From: Leptotrichia sp. oral taxon 215 str. W9775
GTDB lineage: Bacteria > Fusobacteriota > Fusobacteriia > Fusobacteriales > Leptotrichiaceae
DNA: 64,000 bases
Assembly: GCF_000469505.1 (NCBI RefSeq)
Contig: NZ_KI272841.1
Span: forward strand, 42,322 to 106,321
Reading direction: 5' to 3'
Program-made: the position numbers and the translations under genes
Shown here: positions 25,983 to 34,579 of the stretch, one piece after another
Position numbering within the stretch: position 1 is the first letter of the stretch
How the letters are laid out: each line of letters opens with the position of its first letter
The notes under the pieces: model-generated
What the model was told of the DNA's origin: nothing
The model's database searches: none
Seen by the model: only the letters and a program-made list of their open reading frames with translations

Positions 25983-26852
25983 ATGAAAGTATATTTAGAC
26001 CTTGTAAAATACGTTCTTGAAAATGGAGTGAAAAAGGAAAATAGAACAGGAGTGGATACTATTTCTACATTTGCCTATTTTTATAAAGTTGATTTGAGCG
26101 AAGGATTTCCACTCCTGACAACAAAAAAGATGTATTTTAATTCAATGTTACATGAACTTTTCTGGTATCTGACCGGAGAAGAGCATATAAAAACATTGAG
26201 AGAAAAAACAAAAATATGGGATGCATGGGCTGATAGTGAAGGAAGACTTGAAACTGCCTACGGAAGATTCTGGAGAAGGTATCCTGTACCTGAAGTTTCA
26301 CTGGATGGAGAAGTTTTTGCAGATGAAAATAACAAATGGACAAAAAGGGAAGAAAATGGTCAGCTAGTTTTTGATCAGATTCAGTATGTGATTGATACAT
26401 TAAAGGAACTGAAGGTTAACCCAAATCATAAAAATGGAAGAAGAATGATTGTTCTTGCATGGAATCCAGGAAACGCTTCTATCAGTAAATTACCTCCATG
26501 TCATTATACTTTTGCATTTAATGTCTCAGGAAATAAACTTAATTGCCATTTGACACAGAGAAGTGGGGACATTGCCCTTGGAATACCATTTAATCTGGCA
26601 TGTTATTCATTACTGACAATGATGATAGCTAAAGAATGTGGATATGAACCGGGAGAGTTTGCCCACACTATAATAGATGCACATATTTATGAAAATCACG
26701 TGGAAGGGCTTAAGGAACAGCTGAAAAGGGAGCCACTGAAATTGTGTAAAGTTAAAATAGCCGATAAACCTTTTGACGAACTGACTTTTGATGATATAAA
26801 ACTTGAGGATTATGAAAGTCATCCTGTTATAAAATTTGAAGTTGCAGTTTAA
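25983..26852 (+). CDS. thyA: Thymidylate synthase
   Basis: Makes dTMP from dUMP with methylene-tetrahydrofolate. The nucleophilic cysteine is C173 in LPPCHYTFAFNV. QRSGDIALGIPFNLACYS and HIYENHVEGLKEQL are further diagnostic blocks, and the start region GVKKENRTGVDTIS is standard. The length of 289 residues is slightly longer than the E. coli type. The gene precedes folA, which regenerates tetrahydrofolate after this reaction. Confidence 0.97.
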   Translation: MKVYLDLVKYVLENGVKKENRTGVDTISTFAYFYKVDLSEGFPLLTTKKMYFNSMLHELFWYLTGEEHIKTLREKTKIWDAWADSEGRLETAYGRFWRRYPVPEVSLDGEVFADENNKWTKREENGQLVFDQIQYVIDTLKELKVNPNHKNGRRMIVLAWNPGNASISKLPPCHYTFAFNVSGNKLNCHLTQRSGDIALGIPFNLACYSLLTMMIAKECGYEPGEFAHTIIDAHIYENHVEGLKEQLKREPLKLCKVKIADKPFDELTFDDIKLEDYESHPVIKFEVAV

Positions 26853-26901
26853 CAGGACTAAAATTAATAGAGATTGAAATGAAAAATGAAAAGGAATTGG
26901 A

Positions 26902-27384
26902 ATGTTTAGTATAATAGTTGCAATAGGAAAAAATAGGGAAATTGGTAAAGGAAACAAACTTCTATGGCATATACCGGAAGATTTGAAAAATTTCAAGGAG
27001 ATAACGACAGGAAAAACAGTTATAATGGGGAGAAAAAACTTTGAAAGTATAGGAAGGCCACTACCAAACAGGAAAAATATAGTTTTATCAAAAAATGGGG
27101 ATAAAGAATCATTTGAACAAAAAGGAATAAAGCTTTACCAAAATTTAGAAAACTTAATAGCAGATTATAAAAATTCTGAAGAAGAGATTTTTATAATTGG
27201 TGGAGAGCAGATATACAGGGAATTTATGCAAAAAGGACTGGTTAGAAGACTGTATATAAGTTATATTGAATTTTCAGATTCAGAAGCAGATACTTATTTT
27301 CCGGAAATTGACTATAACAGCTGGAAAATAATAAAAGAAAAGAATTATGACAACTGGAAATTCTGTATGTATGAAAAGGAATAA
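26902..27384 (+). CDS. folA: Dihydrofolate reductase
   Basis: Reduces dihydrofolate to tetrahydrofolate with NADPH, partner of the upstream thyA. It begins MFSIIVAIGKNREIGKGNKL. LLWHIPEDLKNFKEIT holds the active-site acidic residue, and TVIMGRKNFESIGRPLPNR and FIIGGEQIYREF complete the family signature. The length of 160 residues is normal. The gap from thyA is 49 bp. Confidence 0.96.
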   Translation: MFSIIVAIGKNREIGKGNKLLWHIPEDLKNFKEITTGKTVIMGRKNFESIGRPLPNRKNIVLSKNGDKESFEQKGIKLYQNLENLIADYKNSEEEIFIIGGEQIYREFMQKGLVRRLYISYIEFSDSEADTYFPEIDYNSWKIIKEKNYDNWKFCMYEKE

Positions 27385-27408
27385 AAATAAGGATTAGGAG
27401 AAGGAAAT

Positions 27409-27969
27409 ATGCCAAGAGTAAAATTCACAAAAAAAGATATTTTAAAAGCTACTTATGATATTATGAAACAGGATGGAATTCAAAATATAAGTGCAAGGAA
27501 GATAGCAAACAAATTTAAAGGGTCGACAGCACCTATATATGCAAATTTTTCAACAATAGAAGAACTTAAAGATGAAATTATAAAATTAGCAGAAGACAAA
27601 TTAAAAGAATATTTATATGGAAATTATTCTGAAAGAAAACTTATGAATGGAGCAATAGGATTTATACTGTTTGCAAGAGAAGAAAAAGAACTTTTCAGGG
27701 CAATTTTCCTGGATGGAGCAAAGGGATTTGAAACATTGTTTAATGAAACTATGGAATCCCTTCTTAAGGAAGAAGTTCTAATGGTAAGTTTTCCAACATT
27801 AACTTATGAAACGGCAAAAATGGCTGTACGTAGATTATGGTACTGGGCATTTGGATATGCAACACTTACATGTGTAGGTTCAATGAAAAATGAAACAAAT
27901 GAAGAAATTGAAAGAAAAATAATAGACATTGCAGATCAATTTAGAAAATTATATGGAGTTGAGGAATAA
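27409..27969 (+). CDS. TetR/AcrR family transcriptional regulator
   Basis: A 186-residue repressor-like protein. Residues 1-50 form the N-terminal helix-turn-helix (FTKKDILKATYDIMKQDGI, then NISARKIANKFKGSTAPIY). The rest is a helical ligand-binding domain of no recognised subfamily. It lies between folA and a DUF374 acyltransferase gene with short gaps (24 and 26 bp), so it may regulate its own transcription unit; the ligand is unknown. Confidence 0.85.
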   Translation: MPRVKFTKKDILKATYDIMKQDGIQNISARKIANKFKGSTAPIYANFSTIEELKDEIIKLAEDKLKEYLYGNYSERKLMNGAIGFILFAREEKELFRAIFLDGAKGFETLFNETMESLLKEEVLMVSFPTLTYETAKMAVRRLWYWAFGYATLTCVGSMKNETNEEIERKIIDIADQFRKLYGVEE

Positions 27970-27995
27970 TCTCAATAAATATAAATGGAGAAAAT

Positions 27996-28640
27996 ATGAA
28001 TAAATATAAATTTCTTGGAATGCTCTTTCACTTTATATACAGGGCATTGAGCGGAATAACGAAAAAAGAGTATTATTATGAGATTGAAAATTTTGATATG
28101 AACAGCCAGAATATAGTTGTATTTTGGCATAGGAAAATATTTACGGTATGTAATGCTACAAGAGTTATAAAAAAGAAGGCATCAATGGTAAGTGCTTCAA
28201 AAGATGGAGAAATATTATCTGAACTTTTAAGAAGAGAAGGAAATGCACTTATAAGAGGTTCTTCAAACAGGGATAATATAAAAAGTCTGAAGGAATCTCT
28301 GAGATATGCAAAGGACGGGTATACTCTGGGAATTGCAATTGACGGGCCTAAAGGACCTATATTTGAACCAAAGGCAGGAGCTATTTATATAGCCCAGAAG
28401 ACAGGATTACCTATTGTGCCTGTAAGTTCCTACTGTAATAAAAAATGGATATTTGAAAAAATATGGGATAGACTTGAAATACCGAAACCCTTTTCAAAAA
28501 ATATTCATTTTGTGGGAAAACCTTTTTATATAGACAAGAAAATGCCTCTTGATGAAGCAACAGAAATCGTTAAAAAAAATATACATGATGCAGGATTGAA
28601 GGCATATGAAATATATAAAGAAAAATACCTTGAAAAATAA
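27996..28640 (+). CDS. DUF374 lysophospholipid acyltransferase-like protein
   Basis: A 214-residue protein of the DUF374 branch of the PlsC-like acyltransferases. The catalytic-type histidine lies in VVFWHRKIF, and SASKDGEILSELL, RGSSNRDNI and GIAIDGPKGPIFEPKAG are the family motifs. Members are usually found with lipid A or outer-membrane lipid genes in diderms. This window also encodes a LpxL-like acyltransferase and WaaA, which supports such a role. Confidence 0.85.
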   Translation: MNKYKFLGMLFHFIYRALSGITKKEYYYEIENFDMNSQNIVVFWHRKIFTVCNATRVIKKKASMVSASKDGEILSELLRREGNALIRGSSNRDNIKSLKESLRYAKDGYTLGIAIDGPKGPIFEPKAGAIYIAQKTGLPIVPVSSYCNKKWIFEKIWDRLEIPKPFSKNIHFVGKPFYIDKKMPLDEATEIVKKNIHDAGLKAYEIYKEKYLEK

Positions 28641-28686
28641 TTTAAATTACAAATAAATTTAACAATACTGGAAGGAGAAACAAATA

Positions 28687-30588
28687 ATGTCCAATTCATT
28701 TTATTTAACAACCCCAATATACTATCCAAATGCAGCTCCACACGTGGGAACAGCATACACTACAATAATTTGTGATGTTATTGCGAGATACAAGAGAATA
28801 ATGGGATACGATGTATCATTTATGACAGGTGTAGATGAACATGGTCAGAAAATACAGGAAGCTGCAGTAAAAAATGGATTTACTCCACAACAGTGGGTGG
28901 ATAAAATGTCCTTAAATTTCACTTCCTTATGGGAAAAGCTTAATATTTCCAATACTGATTATTTGAGAACGACTCAGGAAAGACATATTAACAGTGTTAA
29001 GGAAATAATAAAAAGAGTATACGAAAAAGGGGATATATACAGAGGAGAATATATAGGAAAATATTCTGTTTCAGAAGAAACATTTGTTCCTGAAAATCAG
29101 CTGGTTGATGGGAAATATATGGGAAAAGAAGTTATCGATGTAAAGGAAGCTTCGTATTTCTTCAGACTTTCAAAATATGAAGATGCCCTTTTAAAATATA
29201 TAGATGAACATCCTGATTTTATAAAGCCTGAAAGCAAGAAAAATGAAGTTGTGGCATTTATAAAACAGGGATTACAGGATTTATCAATATCAAGAACAAC
29301 TTTTGACTGGGGAATACCACTTGAATTTGAAGAAGGCCACGTAATATATGTATGGTTTGACGCTCTGACAGTATATCTTACAGGAGCAGGTTTCCAGCAG
29401 GATGAAAATGAATTTGCAAAGAGATGGACTAATGGAAGGGTAACTCACCTTATTGGAAAGGATATATTGAGATTCCATGCGATAATCTGGCCTGCAATGC
29501 TCATGTCTGCAGGAATAAAACTTCCTGATACAGTAGCTGCCCATGGATGGTGGACTGTAGAAGGTGAAAAAATGTCTAAGTCATTGGGAAATGTAGTAAA
29601 TCCTGAAGAAGAAGTTCAGAAATATGGACTGGATGCCTTCAGATATTATCTGATGAGAGAAGCAACTTTTGGACAGGATGCAGATTATTCTAAAAAAGCC
29701 ATGATTCAGAGAATAAATTCAGATTTGGCAAATGATTTGGGAAATCTTCTTAACAGAACAATAGGAATGCAGAAAAAATATTTTGATTCAAAAGTAGTTC
29801 TGAATAAAGTTGAAGACAAATATGATATGGAAATAAAAGATTTATGGGAAGAAACACTTGTAAATCTGGATAATCACATGAATGAATTCCAGTTTTCTGA
29901 AGCGTTGAAGGATATATGGAAATTCATTGGAAGAATGAATAAATACATTGATGAATGTGAACCATGGAATCTGGCAAAGGAAGAAAGTAAAAAAGACAGG
30001 CTTTCAACTGTAATGTATAATCTTGTTGAAGGGTTATATAAAATTGCAGTGCTTATAGCACCATTTATGCCTGATACAGCTAAACAAATGATTAGACAGC
30101 TTGGACTGGACATAAATCCTGAAGAAATTAAAATTGAAAATGTTAAGGAATGGGGAGTATACCCTGAAGGAAATTCTTTAGGAGAAGCAGTACCATTGTT
30201 CCCAAGAATTGAAGTTGAAGAAGAAGCAAAAAAAGAGTATAAGGAAGACCTTAAAATTGAAAATCCTATAACAATAGATGATTTTTCTAAAGTAGAAATA
30301 AAAGTCGTTGAAATAGAAAAAGTCAGCAAAGTTGAAGGGGCAGACAAACTGCTTAAATTTATTGTAAATACAGGAAGTGAAAAGAGACAGATTATTTCAG
30401 GAATAGCAAAATATTATCCGGATGAACAGGAACTTGTAGGAAAGAAAGTGCCTGCTGTACTTAATTTAGAACCTGTAACATTAAAAGGGGAACTTTCACA
30501 GGGAATGCTTCTTACGACAGCCACAAAGAAAAAAGTGACTTTAATAGAAATTGATAATGGGATAAAAACAGGAGCGGTAATAAAATAA
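28687..30588 (+). CDS. metG: Methionyl-tRNA synthetase
   Basis: A class I synthetase that charges tRNA-Met. The HIGH-equivalent is PNAAPHVGTAY near residue 19, GVDEHGQKI follows, and the KMSKS motif is GEKMSKSLGN near residue 295. The four zinc cysteines of the E. coli type are absent, so it is the zinc-free type typical of Bacillus. The C-terminal part (about 530-633, FSKVEIKVVEIEKVSKVEGA) is the EMAP-like tRNA-binding domain that makes the enzyme a dimer. No T-box or SAM leader is visible upstream. Confidence 0.96.
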   Translation: MSNSFYLTTPIYYPNAAPHVGTAYTTIICDVIARYKRIMGYDVSFMTGVDEHGQKIQEAAVKNGFTPQQWVDKMSLNFTSLWEKLNISNTDYLRTTQERHINSVKEIIKRVYEKGDIYRGEYIGKYSVSEETFVPENQLVDGKYMGKEVIDVKEASYFFRLSKYEDALLKYIDEHPDFIKPESKKNEVVAFIKQGLQDLSISRTTFDWGIPLEFEEGHVIYVWFDALTVYLTGAGFQQDENEFAKRWTNGRVTHLIGKDILRFHAIIWPAMLMSAGIKLPDTVAAHGWWTVEGEKMSKSLGNVVNPEEEVQKYGLDAFRYYLMREATFGQDADYSKKAMIQRINSDLANDLGNLLNRTIGMQKKYFDSKVVLNKVEDKYDMEIKDLWEETLVNLDNHMNEFQFSEALKDIWKFIGRMNKYIDECEPWNLAKEESKKDRLSTVMYNLVEGLYKIAVLIAPFMPDTAKQMIRQLGLDINPEEIKIENVKEWGVYPEGNSLGEAVPLFPRIEVEEEAKKEYKEDLKIENPITIDDFSKVEIKVVEIEKVSKVEGADKLLKFIVNTGSEKRQIISGIAKYYPDEQELVGKKVPAVLNLEPVTLKGELSQGMLLTTATKKKVTLIEIDNGIKTGAVIK

Positions 30589-30626
30589 CATATTAAGATG
30601 TAATTAGAATGGGATGATATAATAAA

Positions 30627-32048
30627 ATGAGAAAATTTATATTTTATGTATTTTTAATTTCTCTATTGATAGTATCATGTTCTCAGGATAAAAAAGGGTA
30701 TGATGCGTTAGAAAAAGGATTAATAGGAATTCTTGAGAAAAAAGATGAAGGATACATATTGCAGCAGCTTGAAAAATCTGCTGAGCAGAAAAATGAAGAT
30801 GTATTTGCACTGGCGTATGTATATCTGGGAACACAAGGGGAAGAATTTTATAATAAATTTTTAAAGAAAAGTAACGGATATGCAGAATATTATAAAGCAA
30901 TGTTCCTAAAGGAAACAAATGGTATGGAAGATGAAATTATAAATCTTCTTGAAAGTTCTGCAAAACAGGGAAATAATAAGGCATATTACATGCTGGGAAG
31001 TATATATGAATCAAAATTTGAATTTTCAAAGGCTCAGGAGTATCTGAAAAAAGGTAAGGATGCCGGTGAAATATATTCGGTGTATTCATATAACTATAAT
31101 AAAAACTTATCAGATGTGTATAGCCGTATTGAAGAACTGAATAAAAAACTCAAGGATGATACAATAAACCAGATGGAAAAAAAGGAGTTAGGAACTCTGA
31201 TTGTGGAAAAGGTATCAAACTATGAAGAAGGATACAATATACTGAAGGACTTCCTTTCTGAAAATTATCCACCTGCCTTATATGCAAAGGCTAAAATTCT
31301 GGAATTAGAAGATAAGGAAGAGGAGGCTATTCAAATATACAATGAGATATTTATGAAAAATAAATACTATCTCGCAGGATTTGAGCTGGCATCAAAACTG
31401 GTGAAAACTAGTAAAAATTATGAACTTGCAATGAAGGTTCTGGAGGATACGAATTCCGACGAACCGGTAATTTCAGGGTATAAAGGTTTTGTATACGAGA
31501 ATATGAAGCAATATAAAAAAGCTGAAGAAAACTACCTGAAGGCAGTTGAAAAAAATGATATTGGAATAATGATTTACCTTGGAAGTTTATATGAAAATTT
31601 AGGTGAAACTAAGAAGGCAAAAGATATTTATACTAAGGCGTATCATTTAGGTTCGGTGGATGCGGGATATAAGCTTTCATATCTGCTTGAAGAGCTGGAG
31701 GAAAATAAGATTAAGGATAGTAAAAATAATAAAAAAGATAATGCTAAAAAAGACAGTAAAGATGATGTCAAAAAAAGTAAGGAAGCTAAAAAAATACTGG
31801 AAAATCTTGTTAAAAATGGCGATGATTATTCAATGGTTGATTTGAGCCTTTATTATCCTCAAGGAGATCCTAATATCAGAATTTTAAACTTGAAAGCTGC
31901 GGCAAAGTTAAATAAGACAGCCTTCTATAACCTTGGAGTATTCTACTATGAGAAGAAAAACAAGGAAAAGGCAAAGTTCTATTTAAAGGTTGCTAAGGAA
32001 AATGGTTACGATATAGGTACGGTATTTGAAAGATATATAAGAAATTAG
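30627..32048 (+). CDS. Lipoprotein with TPR/Sel1-like repeats
   Basis: A 473-residue lipoprotein with signal peptide and lipobox LLIVSC (cysteine near residue 18). Helical repeats of about 34-36 residues fill most of the chain: NKAYYMLGSIYESKFEFSKA, GFVYENMKQYKKAEENYLKA, and IMIYLGSLYENLGETKKAK. A lysine-rich insertion (about residues 362-392) interrupts the repeat array. Such proteins act as scaffolds at the membrane; the partner is unknown. It follows metG by 38 bp. Confidence 0.8.
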   Translation: MRKFIFYVFLISLLIVSCSQDKKGYDALEKGLIGILEKKDEGYILQQLEKSAEQKNEDVFALAYVYLGTQGEEFYNKFLKKSNGYAEYYKAMFLKETNGMEDEIINLLESSAKQGNNKAYYMLGSIYESKFEFSKAQEYLKKGKDAGEIYSVYSYNYNKNLSDVYSRIEELNKKLKDDTINQMEKKELGTLIVEKVSNYEEGYNILKDFLSENYPPALYAKAKILELEDKEEEAIQIYNEIFMKNKYYLAGFELASKLVKTSKNYELAMKVLEDTNSDEPVISGYKGFVYENMKQYKKAEENYLKAVEKNDIGIMIYLGSLYENLGETKKAKDIYTKAYHLGSVDAGYKLSYLLEELEENKIKDSKNNKKDNAKKDSKDDVKKSKEAKKILENLVKNGDDYSMVDLSLYYPQGDPNIRILNLKAAAKLNKTAFYNLGVFYYEKKNKEKAKFYLKVAKENGYDIGTVFERYIRN

Positions 32049-32179
32049 AAATAAAATTCAAAAGGCAATAAAAGAAAAATCGGTTAGTATTGTTTGTAAA
32101 TGAAAATGATGAAATGGAAAATAGAATTTCAGAAAATTTTATTTAAAATAAAAACCTGAGAGGAAGGATTGGATTAACA

Positions 32180-32710
32180 ATGAAAAAATTAATATTGCTA
32201 ATAATGATGGGGACTATGTTTGCAATAGGATGCAGTAAAAATAAAGACGTAGCGGAAACAGTAAAGGAAAATAAGACTGAAACTGTAAAAGAAGCATCAT
32301 CAGGAAATGAAATGCCGGCATTTACTTTAACAGATCTGGAAGGAAAAACGTTTGACAGTAAAAGTCTGCTGGGAAATGGGAAAAAGACTTTATTTGTTGT
32401 AGCGGCAGAATGGTGTCCGCACTGTAATACTGAAATGCCACATATTCAACAGTTTTACGATGAAAATAAAGATAAGGTAAATGTTGTAGTAGTATTTAGT
32501 AATGTGAGATCAAGTCTTGATGCAGTAAAAAAATATATATCAGAAAATGGATATACAATTCCTGCATATTATGATGCAGATGGTTCTGTCTTAAACGGAC
32601 TTGGAGTACAGGGATTCCCATTTAACATAAAAGTTGATGGTACTAAAATAGAAAAAACATTAGAATTACCTGTAGATTATGGAAAACTTGCAAGTGAGTT
32701 TGCCCAATAA
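32180..32710 (+). CDS. TlpA/ResA-like thioredoxin-fold lipoprotein
   Basis: A 176-residue lipoprotein with lipobox AIGC (C18), so the thioredoxin domain faces the periplasm. The redox motif is WCPHC (residues 78-82) in VVAAEWCPHCNTEMPHI, and a cis-proline region (GVQGFPFNIKVDG) is present. The fold from about residue 44 matches the AhpC/TlpA family that reduces disulfides in exported proteins. A GAGAGGAAGG ribosome-binding site precedes the ATG. The 131-bp gap from the preceding gene shows nothing convincing. Confidence 0.88.
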   Translation: MKKLILLIMMGTMFAIGCSKNKDVAETVKENKTETVKEASSGNEMPAFTLTDLEGKTFDSKSLLGNGKKTLFVVAAEWCPHCNTEMPHIQQFYDENKDKVNVVVVFSNVRSSLDAVKKYISENGYTIPAYYDADGSVLNGLGVQGFPFNIKVDGTKIEKTLELPVDYGKLASEFAQ

Positions 32711-32752
32711 AATAAGTACGAAAAATTATGATAGGAAAAAATAAATATTTAC

Positions 32753-32781
32753 TTTACAAAATTCAGTAAATATGGTATTAT
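32753..32781 (+). promoter_or_regulatory. rpsO promoter with extended -10
   Basis: TTTACA (32753-32758), a 17-bp spacer and TATTAT (32776-32781) preceded by TG one base upstream. Confidence 0.6.
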
Positions 32782-32800
32782 TATAAGGAATTTTTTCTAT

Positions 32801-32823
32801 GAATATAGGTTGCCTCTATATTC
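32801..32823 (+). promoter_or_regulatory. Hairpin in the rpsO leader
   Basis: A perfect 8-bp stem (GAATATAG with CTATATTC) and the loop GTTGCCT. It lies about 12 nt after the predicted transcription start and 36 nt before the ATG. S15 represses its own translation through leader structures in several bacteria, which makes an autoregulatory role plausible, though the fold is not one I can match to a known class. Confidence 0.45.
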
Positions 32824-32858
32824 TTGGATTAAATAATAAAATTTAGGAGGAAATATTA

Positions 32859-33122
32859 ATGGCAATGAAACCAAAAAAAGAAATTATTGAAACATTTGGA
32901 AAAAACTCACAGGATACTGGATCAGCAGAAGTTCAGGTAGCATTACTTACAGAAAGAATTAATCATTTAACTGCTCACTTGAAAGTACATTTTAAAGATG
33001 TTCACTCAAGAGTAGGATTATTAAAAATGGTAGGTAAAAGAAGAAGATTATTAAATTACATCAAAAACAGAAACGTAGATGACTATAGAGAATTAATAGA
33101 CAAATTAGGAATCAGAAAATAG
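32859..33122 (+). CDS. rpsO: Ribosomal protein S15
   Basis: An 87-residue small-subunit protein that binds 16S rRNA early in assembly. TGSAEVQVALLTERINHLTAHL, shortened here to its core TERINHLTAHL, and the C-terminal LKMVGKRRRLLNYIKNRN are diagnostic. A strong AGGAGG precedes the ATG. Confidence 0.97.
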   Translation: MAMKPKKEIIETFGKNSQDTGSAEVQVALLTERINHLTAHLKVHFKDVHSRVGLLKMVGKRRRLLNYIKNRNVDDYRELIDKLGIRK

Positions 33123-33134
33123 TAATTCAGGAAA

Positions 33135-33175
33135 GGGGCTGTCTCAAAATAAGCTTTTGAGGGAGCCTTCTTTAT
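33135..33175 (+). terminator. Terminator-like hairpin after rpsO
   Basis: GGCT-GT-CTCAAAA (33137-33149) pairs with TTTTGAG-GG-AGCC (33155-33167) across a 2x2 internal loop. The T-tract is weak (TTCTTTAT). The 5' arm GGGGCTGTCTCAAAA belongs to a motif also seen near 41608 and 49779. Confidence 0.55.
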
Positions 33176-33224
33176 AATATTTGGTTATCATGAATTAATA
33201 TAGTGAATTATAATGAGGTAAGAT

Positions 33225-34082
33225 ATGGCATATAAATTAAGTGAAAAAATTGTTGGAGGAATTGTTGCAGCAATAAGAAAGATACTGTCTTTTTTTCCTC
33301 TGAAGGTTAGATATTCATTTTTTGAAAATTTAGGTTTGTTGGGTTATTATTTGATAAAAAAACGGAGAAAATTAACTTTAGATAATATAAGACAGGCTTT
33401 TCCTGAAAAAAGTGATGAGGAAGTAGTTAGGATTGCTAAAGAATCATATAAAACAATGGGAAAAATGATAATGACTTCCATTTATCTTGAAGAAATTACT
33501 TCAAACGGAAATACAGTTATGGAAAATGAGGAGCTTATGCTGAAGGCCTGTGAAAATAATGAAAAGGCTGTCATAATAGTTTCGCTTCATCTGGGAGGAT
33601 TTGAAGCAGGAAGTATAATGAGAAACATAAGAAAATTTTATGCTGTTTTCAGAAAACAGAAAAATAAAAAGCTTAATGATTTAATGACAAAATGGCGTGA
33701 AGAAGGTGGGCTTCATTCCATACCTTTGAGAGATAGTGAAACATTGAATGATGCTTTGAGAAATAAGACAATAATAGCCCTTGCATCAGATCATCATGCA
33801 AATGATGTGGAAATAGAGTTTTTTGGAAGAAAGGCAAAGGCAGTATCAGGACCGGTTCTACTTGGATTAAAACACAAAGTTCCTCTTGTATTGGCTTATG
33901 CTATTTTTGAAAATAACACTATAAAAGTTGTAAATAAAAAAATATTGGAAATAGAAAAACAGGGAAATTTAAAGGCCACTGTAAAGTTTAATATGCAAAA
34001 AATATTTCATGAATTTGAAGAAATTATAAGAGAATATCCTGAACAATATATGTGGCAGCATAAAAGATGGAGAGAAGAATAA
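33225..34082 (+). CDS. Lipid A biosynthesis acyltransferase (LpxL/HtrB-like)
   Basis: A 285-residue inner-membrane acyltransferase that adds secondary acyl chains to Kdo-lipid A. The HX4(D/E) catalytic motif is HLGGFE. RKAKAVSGPVLLGLKHKVPL and the C-terminal PEQYMWQHKRWRE match the HtrB family closely. The exact acyl donor and position (LpxL or LpxM) cannot be told. Together with waaA downstream it indicates a true outer membrane with lipid A. Confidence 0.88.
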   Translation: MAYKLSEKIVGGIVAAIRKILSFFPLKVRYSFFENLGLLGYYLIKKRRKLTLDNIRQAFPEKSDEEVVRIAKESYKTMGKMIMTSIYLEEITSNGNTVMENEELMLKACENNEKAVIIVSLHLGGFEAGSIMRNIRKFYAVFRKQKNKKLNDLMTKWREEGGLHSIPLRDSETLNDALRNKTIIALASDHHANDVEIEFFGRKAKAVSGPVLLGLKHKVPLVLAYAIFENNTIKVVNKKILEIEKQGNLKATVKFNMQKIFHEFEEIIREYPEQYMWQHKRWREE

Positions 34083-34110
34083 AAAATATAGAAATTATCT
34101 TTAATCGCAC

Positions 34111-34139
34111 TTGAATAACAAAAAAAAGTATGATAAAAT
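34111..34139 (+). promoter_or_regulatory. Promoter before the small lipoprotein and rny
   Basis: TTGAAT (34111-34116), a 17-bp spacer and TAAAAT (34134-34139) with TG one base upstream. Confidence 0.5.
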
Positions 34140-34165
34140 TATATAGCGAAATTTTTGGAGGGAAT

Positions 34166-34567
34166 ATGAAAAAATATTTATTTCTACCAATTTTGTTGAT
34201 TTTTATAAGTTGCACTACTGTTAACGCATCTAAAATCGTGTCACGAACTGAAATCGAGAAAGTCAATACTGAAGTTACGAACACTATTGGGAAGTTAAAA
34301 GAAGCAGCAGAATTGAATAAATACGAAGAATTAAAAGAATTTTTCTTACCTACATTTAAAAATAATTATATTGTGAAAAATATAGAGCAATATGATCTTT
34401 CAAGATTAACATTTATGTTTTCAGATGTGAAGGTTATTACAAAAAACAGGGCAAGTGGGACAATGATAATAAATTATGGAAACCAGAGTAATTATTATAT
34501 AGTAACTTGGAAAAAGACAGAAGAAAACGGTAAATGGAAGATTTCAAATGTAGCAGAAAAAAAATAA
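34166..34567 (+). CDS. Small lipoprotein, function unknown
   Basis: A 133-residue lipoprotein with signal peptide MKKYLFLPILLIFISC, cysteine near residue 16. The mature part contains one recognisable pattern, a DUF4440/NTF2-like beta run (MIINYGNQSNYYIVTWKKTEENGKWKI, core NGKWKISNVAEKK). The ATG at 34166 follows GGAGGG (34157-34162); an in-frame ATG at 34130 lacks a ribosome-binding site and lies between the promoter elements. rny begins 12 bp later. Confidence 0.7.
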   Translation: MKKYLFLPILLIFISCTTVNASKIVSRTEIEKVNTEVTNTIGKLKEAAELNKYEELKEFFLPTFKNNYIVKNIEQYDLSRLTFMFSDVKVITKNRASGTMIINYGNQSNYYIVTWKKTEENGKWKISNVAEKK

Positions 34568-34579
34568 GAAAGGAGAAAT

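Noticed and set aside
28641..28686. Possible T-box or SAM riboswitch before metG
   Set aside because: The gap is only 46 bp and contains no specifier or aptamer-like structure.
29874..30347. 157-residue minus-strand frame inside metG
   Set aside because: It is serine-rich, as expected from the antisense of a Glu/Lys-rich gene, and metG is certain.
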